Origin: Agrobacterium tumefaciens
GTDB taxonomy: Bacteria > Pseudomonadota > Alphaproteobacteria > Rhizobiales > Rhizobiaceae
DNA: 64,000 bases
Direction: 5' to 3'
Assembly (NCBI RefSeq): GCF_017726655.1
Contig: NZ_CP072309.1
Coordinates: 861,501 to 925,500, forward strand
The notes beneath the pieces are model-generated. The model searched no databases. It saw only the letters and a program-made list of their open reading frames with translations, and was not told the origin of the DNA. Below, piece after piece: positions 25,407 through 34,285 of this stretch (position 1 is its first letter; every line of letters begins with the position of its first letter). The translations under genes were made by a program, and so were the position numbers.

Positions 25407-26411
25407 CTAGCGGCGTTGATCCGCTAGTCGAACAAGAATCTTGCCAACAGCTTTCCCGCTTTCCTGCAATTCGTGTGCATCTGTCACGGCTTCAAGAGAA
25501 TAAGTCTTCGCAATTTTCGGAGCGTATGCCCCGGAGGCGGCGCAGGCCGAAACCTCATCGGCTGCCTGTCGCATAGCGGCTTCCGGCATGGTGTAGACAT
25601 AGACGAAACGAAACGAGAAGCCGCCGAGCAGCGCCGGGAAGAACGGGATGGCTAGCTTGGCTTGCGGTGACTCCGTTGAGTAGGCTGAGACGATGCCATC
25701 GCGAGCGAGGCAGGAGATTGCCGCGTCGATGTTGGCTGAGATATCGACATCGACAATGCGGTCGACGCCATGGCCACCGGTCGCCGATCGCACGGCTTGA
25801 GCGATATCATCCTTGTGTCTGTTGAGCACAAGATCGGCGCCGGCCGCTCGCGCGACCTCAGCCTGCTCTTCCCGGCTTACTGTTGCCGCGACCCACGCGC
25901 CCGCCCATTTCGCAAGCAGGATTGCCGCGTTGCCCACAGCGCCTGCTCCGCCCTGGACGAGCACCCGTTTGCCACGCAAGTCTCCGTCCGCGAACAGACA
26001 GCGATGCGCGGTCATCGCGGGCACGCCGAGCGACGCGCCGATCTCAAAGGAGATGTTGTCGGCCAGACCAATGGCCTGCACTGACGGCACGACGACGAAC
26101 TCTGCTGCGGTTCCGAATGCCCTGCCCCACTGCGCCATGTAGATCCAGACCCGCTCGCCAACACGCGTCTCAGGCACGCCTGGCCCGACGGCATCGATGA
26201 ACCCCGCACCATCCTGGTGCGGCACGATTAAAGGAAAGGGCATGGCCTTTCCGCCAAATCCGGTTCTCGTTTTGATATCGGAAGGATTGATGCCGGAGAC
26301 CATCATTCTTACCCGGACCTCTCCGGCGCCGGGCTCCGGATCAGGCAGTTCAGCGACAGTGAGGACCTCTTGAGCAGATCCCTGTCGCTCGTAATATGCA
26401 GCTCGCATCAC
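25407..26411 (-). CDS. NADPH:quinone oxidoreductase-like MDR protein
   Basis: This 334-residue medium-chain reductase has a GroES-like N-terminal domain (RAAYYERQGSAQEVLTVAELPDPEPGAGEV), IVPHQDGAGFIDAVG, then the Rossmann motif VQGGAGAVGNAAILLAKWAG near residue 155. No zinc-ligand set is evident, which fits zeta-crystallin/quinone reductase-like enzymes. It is divergent from an HxlR regulator, with an 18-bp palindrome between the two genes. This resembles the QorA/QorR and YodB-type arrangements, in which a redox-sensitive HxlR protein controls a quinone or aldehyde reductase. Confidence 0.88.
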   Translation of the reverse strand: MMRAAYYERQGSAQEVLTVAELPDPEPGAGEVRVRMMVSGINPSDIKTRTGFGGKAMPFPLIVPHQDGAGFIDAVGPGVPETRVGERVWIYMAQWGRAFGTAAEFVVVPSVQAIGLADNISFEIGASLGVPAMTAHRCLFADGDLRGKRVLVQGGAGAVGNAAILLAKWAGAWVAATVSREEQAEVARAAGADLVLNRHKDDIAQAVRSATGGHGVDRIVDVDISANIDAAISCLARDGIVSAYSTESPQAKLAIPFFPALLGGFSFRFVYVYTMPEAAMRQAADEVSACAASGAYAPKIAKTYSLEAVTDAHELQESGKAVGKILVRLADQRR

Positions 26412-26451
26412 ACACCTCTCGAATATTTGTCGTCAAATAGGTCCAAGATAG

Positions 26452-26469
26452 GCCTACTTGCAAGTAGGC
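26452..26469. promoter_or_regulatory. Perfect 18-bp palindrome, candidate HxlR operator
   Basis: GCCTACTTGCAAGTAGGC is a perfect inverted repeat placed 41 bases upstream of the MDR start and 47 bases upstream of the HxlR start. TACTTNNNNAAGTA-like palindromes are typical targets of HxlR-family regulators. The position would let one dimer repress both divergent promoters. Confidence 0.7.
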
Positions 26470-26515
26470 AACAATTCTGCCTATAGGGATACAAAGTACA
26501 CTAAAGGAGGGCACG

Positions 26516-26845
26516 ATGATTGCTGGCGAGAAGTGCCCTGTCGAAACAACAGTCGACGTTACGGGTGGAAAATGGAAACCGATGATCATTTACCGGCTTC
26601 TAGCCGGTCCGCGACGGTTCGGTGAACTGCGTCGCCTGGTCGGCGACCCTAGCCAGCGTTCGCTGACAATGCAGCTCCGCGAGCTGGAAGTTGACGGCAT
26701 TGTCGCGCGCGAAGTCTTTGCGGAAGTCCCGCCACGTGTCGAATACTCGCTCACACCGTTCGGACAGACGCTCGCGCCAGTGCTGATAGCGATGCGCGAC
26801 TGGGGTGTTACGTTTCAGGAGCGCCGTTCGACAAAGTCGTCCTAG
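26516..26845 (+). CDS. HxlR family transcriptional regulator
   Basis: This 109-residue winged-helix protein begins MIAGEKCPVETTVDVTGGKWKPMIIYRLLAGPRRFGELRR, with a single cysteine at residue 7. HxlR proteins such as HypR, YodB and QorR often sense electrophiles or disulfide stress through this N-terminal cysteine. AAAGGAGG lies five bases before the ATG. The 3' end overlaps the convergent LysR gene by four bases. Control of the divergent quinone-reductase-like gene and of itself is inferred from the palindrome between them. Confidence 0.92.
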   Translation: MIAGEKCPVETTVDVTGGKWKPMIIYRLLAGPRRFGELRRLVGDPSQRSLTMQLRELEVDGIVAREVFAEVPPRVEYSLTPFGQTLAPVLIAMRDWGVTFQERRSTKSS

Positions 26846-27741
26846 AGTTTCTTTGTACCAGCTGCGACAGCACTCGCGGAGAACCTCTCGACAAAGAAGT
26901 CGATGAGAACTCGGACCTTTCGAGACACGTGCGATCCCGGCGGCCGCACGATGTAAATTCCAACTTCAGGAAGGCTATATTGCTGCATGATCGGTACGAG
27001 CGTGCCCGCCTCCAGATAGCTTTGCGCGATCACGACAGGTAGGGCCGCCACACCTAACCCGGCTGCGGTTCCCTCGGCGATACCTGCAGCGCTGTCGGCC
27101 TTGAACCGTCCTTGACTATTCACCACAACTGTCCGGCTGCCATCCGACACCTTCCAGCTCTCGGTACCCTGAAGAATCGCCTGATGCTCGAGTAGCTCCG
27201 AGGGCTTCTGCGGAACGCCGTAAACCCGCAGATACTCGGGGCTGGCGAATAGGCCGACTGGGAACACTCCGATCTTGCGCGCGGTCAAACTCGAGTCCTG
27301 GAGATAGCCGACGCGGATTCCGCAATCGAAGCCGTCTGCAACGAGGTCAACGTATCTGTCGCTGTAATGCGCGTGCAGCTGTAGTAGCGGATGGAGGCGG
27401 GCAAGCTCGGCAAGCGCCGGCGCGAAGTGCCCGGGACCGAAAGATGATGGGACAGCTACACGTAAGCGGCCCCGCAGCTCTCCAGTGGGTAGCATCTCCT
27501 CGCGCGCCACGTCCATCTCCAGGCACATGCGAGCTGCGTGTTCGCGGAAGGAGGCCCCAGCTTCGGTCAAAGACGCGCCTCTGGTCGTACGCGCCAGAAG
27601 CTGGACGCCGAGCTCACTTTCGAGGCGGACGAGCCGCCGGCTGACGATCGACTTCGGCAGACCAAGACGCTTAGCCGCGACTGTGATGCCACCGCCGTCC
27701 GCTACCTCCACGAAGGTCTGCATGTCCTCGAAGCTGATCAT
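26842..27741 (-). CDS. LysR family transcriptional regulator
   Basis: This 299-residue protein has an N-terminal HTH (FEDMQTFVEVADGGGITVAAKRLGLPKSIVSRRLVRLESELGVQLLARTTRG) and a C-terminal substrate-binding domain like those of the large CrgA/AaeR-type subgroup. It is divergent from the YcaC-like hydrolase gene; an inverted repeat TTCCAC-N6-GTGGAA lies 19-37 bases upstream of its start. The likely regulon is the rightward gene set from 27881 (hydrolase, pirin, efflux pump). Confidence 0.9.
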   Translation of the reverse strand: MISFEDMQTFVEVADGGGITVAAKRLGLPKSIVSRRLVRLESELGVQLLARTTRGASLTEAGASFREHAARMCLEMDVAREEMLPTGELRGRLRVAVPSSFGPGHFAPALAELARLHPLLQLHAHYSDRYVDLVADGFDCGIRVGYLQDSSLTARKIGVFPVGLFASPEYLRVYGVPQKPSELLEHQAILQGTESWKVSDGSRTVVVNSQGRFKADSAAGIAEGTAAGLGVAALPVVIAQSYLEAGTLVPIMQQYSLPEVGIYIVRPPGSHVSRKVRVLIDFFVERFSASAVAAGTKKL

Positions 27742-27760
27742 CTTATCGTTCCATTTTTCG

Positions 27761-27778
27761 TTCCACAGAGTGGTGGAA
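27761..27778. promoter_or_regulatory. Candidate LysR operator (TTCCAC-N6-GTGGAA)
   Basis: A perfect six-base inverted repeat with a six-base spacer, in the 139-base gap between the LysR gene and the YcaC-like gene. A further TTCCA half site lies at 27749-27753. Its size and position fit a LysR recognition site; the assignment is inferred. Confidence 0.5.
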
Positions 27779-27880
27779 TATAGAGCTACCGCACCGAAGG
27801 TTGCAACGCTAAATTCAACTCATCGGACGGATCGAAACCCAGTTCACTAACCGCCGCCGACAAAGAAAAGGAACACGACA

Positions 27881-28456
27881 ATGCATAAGGCCGTCTTTAC
27901 CCCCGAAAACTCCGCAATGCTGCTCATCGACCACCAGATCGGCACCATGGCATGGACCCACTCGCACGACATCAATCTCGTCAAGCAAAATGCGCTGAAG
28001 CTTGCCCGCATCGCCAAAGCCGCGAACATCCCGACGATCCTTACCTCTAGCATGGAAGACCAGATCCAGGGCCCGCTGCTCCCGGAACTGAAGGAGATTC
28101 TGCCTGAGGCCTTCGAAGACCGCGTCAAGCGTCCTGGCATCGTAAACGCCATGCATCACGACGGTTTCAACCAAGCCGTCAAGGCGACTGGCCGAAAGAA
28201 GCTGTTCGTTGCCGGCGTCACGACCGAGATCTGTGTCACCTTTCCTGTCCTGCAGATGCTGGACGAAGGCTACGAGGTTCAGGTCTCTGCTGATGCTTCG
28301 GCATCCTACACCAAGTATGGCGACGATCTCGCTCTGCGGCGCATGGAAAAGGCCGGAGCGATCATCACCACCGTCGACCAGATTATCTCCGAACTGGCCG
28401 TCGACTGGACGAGCCCGCTCGGTCAGAAGCTGGTCGGGATCCTCAACTACCACTGA
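27881..28456 (+). CDS. Isochorismatase-family cysteine hydrolase (YcaC-like)
   Basis: This 191-residue protein has the catalytic Asp17 (LLIDHQIG), a basic residue in RVKRPGIVNAM (82-91) and Cys118 in VAGVTTEICV, which form the Asp-Lys-Cys triad of the family. It most resembles the YcaC subgroup, whose reaction is not settled. It is the first gene of a rightward set with pirin and efflux genes. No isochorismate or siderophore genes are nearby, so the isochorismatase name describes the fold only. Confidence 0.9.
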   Translation: MHKAVFTPENSAMLLIDHQIGTMAWTHSHDINLVKQNALKLARIAKAANIPTILTSSMEDQIQGPLLPELKEILPEAFEDRVKRPGIVNAMHHDGFNQAVKATGRKKLFVAGVTTEICVTFPVLQMLDEGYEVQVSADASASYTKYGDDLALRRMEKAGAIITTVDQIISELAVDWTSPLGQKLVGILNYH

Positions 28457-28476
28457 GCACGCATTGGTCGCCTTGG

Positions 28477-28496
28477 CGCGGGCAAAAGAGCCCGCG
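28477..28496 (+). other. Intergenic GC-rich hairpin between YcaC-like and pirin genes
   Basis: CGCGGGC (28477-28483) and GCCCGCG (28490-28496) form a seven-base-pair stem with an AAAAGA loop, 20 bases after the hydrolase stop. There is no T tract, so it may be an mRNA processing or stabilising element rather than a terminator. Confidence 0.4.
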
Positions 28497-28518
28497 TCCA
28501 AATGAAAGGAGCATTTCC

Positions 28519-29286
28519 ATGACCACGACAATGACCAAAGTGCCTGCGGGGCAAACACGCGGCGACTTCGCCCATGGTTTCGGCGTCGAGATCCTGTATC
28601 CCGGACTGACGCTAACTTCGGACGATAGCGGGATCGGCCCGATCGGGAGAATTGACCGCGCCCAGGTTCAGCCCGGTCATTTGATCGGCATGCACCCGCA
28701 CAAAGACGACGAAATCCTGACCTATATCCGTGGCGGCGAGATGCTCCATCGCGACACGGTGGGAAACGAGAAGAAGCTCGGCACCAGGAAGTTCATGATG
28801 ATGAATGCCGGCCATACGTTCCAGCATGAGGAACTGATGCTCGGCGAACGCCCGATCTCTGCGCTGCAGATATTTCTGCGACCAAGCGTTTCCGATCTTG
28901 AGCCGAAGGTTCAATTTCATGAGTTTGCGGAGGCAGAGAGCCTCGACAGCTGGCGGCTGATTGCCGGACCAAGGACCGCCCCACTGATCGTCCGATCGGA
29001 CGTCCAGGTTTTCGACGCGCGGCTGAGCGGCCATGTTCAGCTACGTCTCCCGGTTTCTGATAAAGGCCGGGACATGCTGCTTTACGTCTACAGCGGAAAG
29101 ATCGCCTTTGAGGATGAGGTTTTCACGGAAGGTGAAAGCGTGTTTCTGACAGATAGTGATCGCCGGCTGCGTGCGGTGTCAGAGGCTGATGTCGTCCTCT
29201 TTACGTTCGATCCCGAGGCCGAGGTCTACCGCGGCGGCATGTTTAGTGGAAACCAGAGGCGGCCATCCCAAGCGCGCGCTTCCTGA
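28519..29286 (+). CDS. Pirin family protein (copy 1)
   Basis: This 255-residue bicupin has iron-binding residues in MHPHKDDEI and HTFQHEE (the His-x-His and His-x-x-x-His-Glu pattern of pirins). Bacterial pirins are often quercetinase-like dioxygenases or redox regulators that respond to electrophiles or flavonoids. It shares long stretches with the second pirin at 32327 (HGFGVEI, GRIDRA, NAGHTFQHEE, ALQIFLRP, LEPKVQF, GGMFSGN). It lies downstream of the YcaC-like gene and upstream of an EmrA-like gene. Confidence 0.9.
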   Translation: MTTTMTKVPAGQTRGDFAHGFGVEILYPGLTLTSDDSGIGPIGRIDRAQVQPGHLIGMHPHKDDEILTYIRGGEMLHRDTVGNEKKLGTRKFMMMNAGHTFQHEELMLGERPISALQIFLRPSVSDLEPKVQFHEFAEAESLDSWRLIAGPRTAPLIVRSDVQVFDARLSGHVQLRLPVSDKGRDMLLYVYSGKIAFEDEVFTEGESVFLTDSDRRLRAVSEADVVLFTFDPEAEVYRGGMFSGNQRRPSQARAS

Positions 29287-29440
29287 TCGCATCAAAGATC
29301 TCATACCCGTACTTCAAGTCATCGTTCCGCTTCTCGAAAGACTCCATGTCGCATTGTCGGGCTACCTCGCCTGCATCCTTGCACATAGCTTGGAGCCATT
29401 GAAACCGCACAAAACGATCAGCGCCGAAAAGGTTAAAAAG

Positions 29441-30556
29441 ATGTCTCGCACCACACCGACAGGCCCTGTTCTTGTCCCCGAGAAGACTGAAACGCCGGCG
29501 CCGGCAAGCAATACGGCGCGTGACTACACGAAGATTCTGGTACCAGTCGCTGTCGTGGCTGCAGTGACGGCGATGGTGGCGTTAAGCTCACAGCGATGGG
29601 ACGTCTGGACCGCGAGTGCTGCAACGCAGACGACCGACAACGCATATGTGCGCGCAGAAATGAGTAGGTTAAGTGCGCGGGTAAGCGGCAATGTAAGCGC
29701 AGTGAACGTGTCTGACTTCGCTTCCGTCAAGGCCGGTGATGTGATCGTCCAGATCGATCCTTCCGACTATGTGGCAAAGCGCGATCAGGCCAAGGCGAAC
29801 CTTGAGGCAGCGCTTGCGCAATTGAAGAACCTTGCAAATCAGGAACAGCTTCAGCGGGCTGCAATTACGCAAGCCAACGCCCAATTAGCGGTTACACAAG
29901 CAAATGCCGACCTCGCTCAGACCGAGGCCAATCGACAGGTCGCGCTCGCACAAAGTGGCGCTGGTGTTCAACAGAAAAAAGAACAGGCGCTGGCACAGGT
30001 ACAGGTTTCGTCAGCTTCGGTGTCCGCAGCCACAGCTGCGGTCGCATCGGCACAGGCCCAGCTTTCGTTCATCGAGGGTCAAAAGGGACAACTTGCTGCA
30101 AATATCGATGCCGCCAAAGCGGCCCTACAATCTGCTGAACTTTTGTTGTCCTACACAAAAATCTCCGCGCCCTTTGACGGCGTTGTCGGCGAGCGGCAGG
30201 TCCACGTCGGCGATTACATAACCACAGGATCAAACGCGATATCCATCGTACCGCTGCCCTCAGTCTATCTAATCGCCAATTTCAAGGAAACACAGCTCGG
30301 ATTGATGAAGGAGGGTCAGGTGGCCACGGTAAGTGTCGATACGCTGCCTGGCGAAACATTTGCGGCGAAAGTCAGCCGACTTTCTCCGGCATCTGGCTCT
30401 CAGTTCGCACTTCTGCCGGCAGACAATGCCACGGGCAACTTCACCAAGGTTGTCCAGCGCATTCCGGTCCGCATTGATTTTGAGCCATCGCCAGCACTCG
30501 CTAAACTGAGATCGGGCATGTCTGCGGTCGTCTCAGTAGCGGTCAAGCCTGAGTAG
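29441..30556 (+). CDS. EmrA/HlyD-type membrane fusion protein of an efflux pump
   Basis: This protein has 371 residues from the ATG at 29441; the open frame runs 95 codons further upstream over the pirin gene, which I treat as spurious. A single N-terminal membrane anchor (ILVPVAVVAAVTAMVAL, about 31-47) is followed by a barrel/lipoyl domain (TDNAYVRAEMSRLSARVSGNVSAVNV), a long alanine- and glutamine-rich coiled coil (about 115-235) and the second lipoyl half (ISAPFDGVVGERQVHVGDY). It links the inner-membrane pump encoded 12 bases downstream to an outer-membrane channel. No outer-membrane TolC-like gene is present in the window. Confidence 0.9.
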   Translation: MSRTTPTGPVLVPEKTETPAPASNTARDYTKILVPVAVVAAVTAMVALSSQRWDVWTASAATQTTDNAYVRAEMSRLSARVSGNVSAVNVSDFASVKAGDVIVQIDPSDYVAKRDQAKANLEAALAQLKNLANQEQLQRAAITQANAQLAVTQANADLAQTEANRQVALAQSGAGVQQKKEQALAQVQVSSASVSAATAAVASAQAQLSFIEGQKGQLAANIDAAKAALQSAELLLSYTKISAPFDGVVGERQVHVGDYITTGSNAISIVPLPSVYLIANFKETQLGLMKEGQVATVSVDTLPGETFAAKVSRLSPASGSQFALLPADNATGNFTKVVQRIPVRIDFEPSPALAKLRSGMSAVVSVAVKPE

Positions 30557-30568
30557 AGGTGGACAACG

Positions 30569-32137
30569 ATGGCCAACATCGTATCAATGCCGGCTCATTC
30601 GACTTCAATCGCCATGCATCGTCCGTTGCTGGCCGTTTTCGCGGTGCTGCTTGGGCCATTCATGGTTGGCTTTCACAGCCGCATGTTCGGGATAGGTCTA
30701 GTTGATCTGAAAGGCGCATTCGGCCTCAGTTACGACGAAGGCGCATGGCTAAGCACATTGGCCACAGCGCCCCAGATTATCCTAGCGCCTGCGGTCGCCT
30801 GGTTTGCCGCTGCATATGGGATACGGCGCGTCATCGTCGGACCTGCTATTGTTTACGCTGTTATATCAGCGATCATACCGTTTGCTCGTGACTATCACGT
30901 CCTGATAGGCCTTCACATAGTTCACGGCGCATTGCTTGGCCTGTTTATCCCCGCAACGCTGATGATCATCTTTCAGACGCTGCCATCAAAGTGGTGGATG
31001 TCAGCAATCGGTTTTTATGCCTTCCGCGCAGCGTTCACGACGAATGCAGGCACCGGTCTTCTTGATTTCTATGTTCAGCATCTCGGTTGGCAGCTGCTGT
31101 ACTGGCAGGATGTCGTGCTCGCCCCTTTGATGGCGCTGCTCATCCTCAAGGGAACAGCGCGACGGGCGCCCAACCGTGAACTCATTCGTGACGCGGACTG
31201 GGGCGGCATGATCCTTTTTGGCAGTGGACTGGCCATGCTATTCGTCGCGGTTGATCAGGGAAACCGGTTGGATTGGTTTGAGAACGGCATCATCGTTTCG
31301 GCACTTCTCGGCGGTACCGCTTTGATAGCAGCTTTTTTCGTAAACGAAGTCGTTGTCGCGCGCCCATGGGCAAGCATAAGCGCGATCAGCGCCCGCAACG
31401 TCATCTTGCTGCTTGTGGTATCGCTCTTCTATCTCATGAGCGCCAGTTCCAACACAGCGTTAGTTCCTAACTTCCTCATTAATGTCATGCAGCTTCGCCC
31501 AGAGCAGGTGGGGTCCACGCTGTTGATTTGGGCCTGTGTGCCCTTGATCGTGATGACCCCGGTGACTGTGTGGGCGATGCATCGTGTCGACGGCCGTTTG
31601 GTCCTGCTTGCCGGCTTGTGCTGCTTTGCGGGTGCAGCTTTGATCGGCACGGGTCTCACTTCCGACTGGAGCGGGGAAAACTTCAGGACCATGCTTGTGC
31701 TACAGGGGGCAGGTCATATTCTCACATTTCTGCCCGTCATCGCTGTTGCCATTGCCAATGGCGATCCCAAACGTGCAGTTGCAGTGGCTGCCTATATCCA
31801 GGTCATCCGCGTGCTGGGAACACAAACTGCGCAGGCCCTCATGACGACGTCCATTCGCAAGGGCGAGCAGATCCATTCCTATGCCGTCGGCCTGAACTTG
31901 CAACGCGGATCGGACATCTCGGCGGATGCGATCTCGGCCATCGGACGAGCTGTCGCAAGCTCGGGGCAGAGCCTCGCCGTGAGCCGGGCCACAGCAGTGA
32001 TTGCCCAACATGTCCAAAAGCAAGCGAACACTCTCGCCTACATCGATGCGTTCTGGCTGACATTTTACTGTGCGATGGCAGGGCTCTTCCTTCTCGCTTT
32101 CGTCACGAAAGCACCGAAAGGTCCCCTATCGGCATGA
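30569..32137 (+). CDS. MFS drug:H+ antiporter, DHA2 (EmrB-like) family
   Basis: This 522-residue protein has about 14 hydrophobic segments. The first part resembles the DHA2 proton antiporters (GAFGLSYDEGAWLSTLATAPQIILAPAVAWFAAAYGIRR). It is cotranscribed with the EmrA-like adaptor and forms a tripartite efflux system with an unlinked TolC. The export substrate may be a toxic phenolic or quinone, given the pirin, quinone-reductase-like and RclA-like genes around it; this is inference. Confidence 0.9.
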   Translation: MANIVSMPAHSTSIAMHRPLLAVFAVLLGPFMVGFHSRMFGIGLVDLKGAFGLSYDEGAWLSTLATAPQIILAPAVAWFAAAYGIRRVIVGPAIVYAVISAIIPFARDYHVLIGLHIVHGALLGLFIPATLMIIFQTLPSKWWMSAIGFYAFRAAFTTNAGTGLLDFYVQHLGWQLLYWQDVVLAPLMALLILKGTARRAPNRELIRDADWGGMILFGSGLAMLFVAVDQGNRLDWFENGIIVSALLGGTALIAAFFVNEVVVARPWASISAISARNVILLLVVSLFYLMSASSNTALVPNFLINVMQLRPEQVGSTLLIWACVPLIVMTPVTVWAMHRVDGRLVLLAGLCCFAGAALIGTGLTSDWSGENFRTMLVLQGAGHILTFLPVIAVAIANGDPKRAVAVAAYIQVIRVLGTQTAQALMTTSIRKGEQIHSYAVGLNLQRGSDISADAISAIGRAVASSGQSLAVSRATAVIAQHVQKQANTLAYIDAFWLTFYCAMAGLFLLAFVTKAPKGPLSA

Positions 32138-32326
32138 CCGGAGAGCCTACTCATTAGCCCGAACTCAAGAATGCGGCTCGGAATGCTGATCCTTCACAAC
32201 AGGTAACAAAGCCGGCGCCCGGGCAGGGCCCGCGTCTCAGTCGCCAACTGGACTGAGTTCAATGAAATCAAAACATGAACTTCAGCTCATCTTCATGAGC
32301 TCAGGCAGATAACAGGAGAAATTGCA

Positions 32327-33067
32327 ATGAAACCGATCAAAATCGAGTCCTCTGTAAAACACGGCGACTGGAAACACGGCTTTGGTGTAGAGATCTTCTA
32401 CCCTGGAACAGCGCTTGACGACGCCGATAGTGGCATTGGAGCGATCGGCCGCATTGACCGCGCGCTAATCCAGCCGGGACATGTCATCGCCATGCATCCG
32501 CATAAGGATGACGAGATATTCACCTACAAACGCGGCGGGCGGATGTTGCATCTGGACACTGTCGGCAATCGTGAGGAGGTGAACGCTCACCGCCTGATGA
32601 TGATGAATGCGGGCCACACCTTCCAGCATGAAGAGCGTGTCATTGGTGACGAGCCGACCAAAGCCCTGCAGATTTTCTTGCGTCCTCGCGAAGGCGACCT
32701 TGAGCCCAAGGTACAGTTTGAGAGTCTCGACAGCGCTTACAGTGAGGACGAGTGGCGACTGCTCGTAGCACCAGGTGGTGCAATCTTCGAAGTTCGTGCT
32801 CAAGCCTGGGTTCGAGATGCTCGTCTTCATGCCGGACGGCGCCTGCAAATCCCGGCCCTGCCTACGCCGTCTTCAGTCAACCTGCTCTTCGTCTTCGAAG
32901 GTGAAGTACGTCTCGGCGAAATCACGGTCAGTGCCGGCGAATTTTACTATCTGGGTGCGGAGTCACAAGCCATCGAGGCGCTGGCAGATTCCGACATTGT
33001 CCTCTTCACCACCGATCCCAAGGCGCCGGTGTTTAAGGGCGGCATGTTCAGTGGCAACGTCAGGTAA
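32327..33067 (+). CDS. Pirin family protein (copy 2)
   Basis: This 246-residue bicupin has the same iron-site motifs as copy 1 (MHPHKDDEI, HTFQHEE) and clear similarity over the whole length, with more divergence in the C-terminal cupin. An AGGAGAAATTGCA ribosome site precedes the ATG. The two pirins flank the EmrAB-type pump, which suggests an old duplication kept in one stress operon rather than a random paralogue. Confidence 0.9.
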   Translation: MKPIKIESSVKHGDWKHGFGVEIFYPGTALDDADSGIGAIGRIDRALIQPGHVIAMHPHKDDEIFTYKRGGRMLHLDTVGNREEVNAHRLMMMNAGHTFQHEERVIGDEPTKALQIFLRPREGDLEPKVQFESLDSAYSEDEWRLLVAPGGAIFEVRAQAWVRDARLHAGRRLQIPALPTPSSVNLLFVFEGEVRLGEITVSAGEFYYLGAESQAIEALADSDIVLFTTDPKAPVFKGGMFSGNVR

Positions 33068-33242
33068 CCGGTCACTTCCGGAAAGTCCCAATCTGGCCGC
33101 TGAGCGCACGCTTGCGAAAGGTACCTGAGGCGTAGGAAAAACTGATCGGCGTGCGTCAACTCGTGGCAGCAGCCAAACCCAACCCAAAATGTGAGGCCGA
33201 CTTCACAGGCCGCTCTCCGGCAAATGCAAGAGGTAGTCAGGC

Positions 33243-33680
33243 ATGATCAAACTCAAGGCTCCACCATTGATCGACAAGATACTCGATTGGCGCGGCACGT
33301 GGCTCGCTGCCCGTCTCGCGATCGTCTTCGTTTTCCTCGTTTCGGCATTCGGGCACTTGTCTGACTTCGGTGCGGCGGTCGCGGAACAGGTAAACTATGG
33401 CTTGCCCGCGCCCAGCTTTATGGCAGCGCTCACCGTGGCCGTTGAGATTGCGGGGTCACTTCTCGTTCTCACCGGGCGGTTGGTTTGGCTTGGAGCCGGA
33501 ATGCTAGGTGTGTTTACGGCGTTCGGTGCTGTATTCGCTCACCCCTTCTGGGCGATACAAGGGCCTGCTCGCTTAGATGCTCTCGCTTCCTTTCTGGAGC
33601 ACGTTGGACTTGTTGGCGGCCTGATACTCGTCGCTCTAGTTGCTCGCCGTCTCGAATATGAGGAGCAAAAAAATGTCTGA
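33243..33680 (+). CDS. DoxX family membrane protein
   Basis: This 145-residue protein has four hydrophobic segments, typical of the DoxX/SURF4-like group (WLAARLAIVFVFLVSAFGHLSDFGAAVAEQVNYGLPAPSFMAALTVAVEIAGSLLVLTGR). DoxX-type proteins occur with thiol/sulfur oxidation or redox-stress genes, and their activity is poorly defined. The stop overlaps the next gene by eight bases, so they are coupled. Confidence 0.85.
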   Translation: MIKLKAPPLIDKILDWRGTWLAARLAIVFVFLVSAFGHLSDFGAAVAEQVNYGLPAPSFMAALTVAVEIAGSLLVLTGRLVWLGAGMLGVFTAFGAVFAHPFWAIQGPARLDALASFLEHVGLVGGLILVALVARRLEYEEQKNV

Positions 33681-34140
33681 TCAGACCTTGATGCGCTTGC
33701 AGCGCCTGGAAGATCATCTGGCCATTCAGCAACTCGCTGCACGCTTTTCCGATGCCGTGAATGAGCGAGACGTTGACGCCTTTATTTCGACTTGGGCGGA
33801 AGATGGAGCCATTTGGGAAATTGGTCAGCCGCTGCCTTTGCGTGGTGAAGGACAGGACGGCATAAGAAAGATGCTGAGCCAGCTATTCACAATTGAGCAC
33901 TACTTCATGCAGATGACCCATTCCGGGGTGCTCAGTCTCAACGGCGACCACGCAACCGCGCGCTTTGTGATACGCGAGCATGGTCGCGGAGCGGACACAT
34001 TCTACGACAACCTCGCCGTTTATAACGACGAAGTCATCAGGCAAGCCGACGGCTGGCGGTTCCTACGTCGTACCTACACCTACAGATTTCTGGCCCAAGA
34101 GCCGTTTGGGGGCACCGCCTATCCAGTCGCGGCGTCATAA
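33673..34140 (+). CDS. NTF2/SnoaL-like protein
   Basis: This 155-residue single-domain protein starts at ATG 33673, overlapping the end of DoxX. The pattern (LEDHLAIQQLAARFSDAVNERDVDAFISTWAEDGAIWEIG) is the usual N-terminal half of SnoaL-like polyketide cyclase/ketosteroid-isomerase folds, followed by HSGVLSLNGDHATARFVIREHG and GWRFLRRTYTYRFL. Its ligand or reaction is unknown. It is followed by the flavoprotein gene after 145 bases. Confidence 0.82.
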   Translation: MSDQTLMRLQRLEDHLAIQQLAARFSDAVNERDVDAFISTWAEDGAIWEIGQPLPLRGEGQDGIRKMLSQLFTIEHYFMQMTHSGVLSLNGDHATARFVIREHGRGADTFYDNLAVYNDEVIRQADGWRFLRRTYTYRFLAQEPFGGTAYPVAAS

Positions 34141-34285
34141 CAATACGGTCACATTTCACGCGGCCGACATCTGGGAAAGCTCAGACGGTCTAATGCTCCG
34201 AAATGTCGGGGAAGAATACTGCCTGCAGATCGGCGCCGCACCACGCGGCCACATCTCTTGCATCAACATCAGAAAGGATCAAAAA

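Noticed and set aside
27881..28456. Siderophore/isochorismate role for the YcaC-like protein
   Set aside because: No isochorismate synthase, DHB or NRPS gene is nearby; only the fold supports the name.
29156..29440. 95-codon extension upstream of the EmrA-like protein
   Set aside because: It overlaps the pirin gene and lacks a ribosome site. The ATG at 29441 gives a normal membrane-fusion protein.
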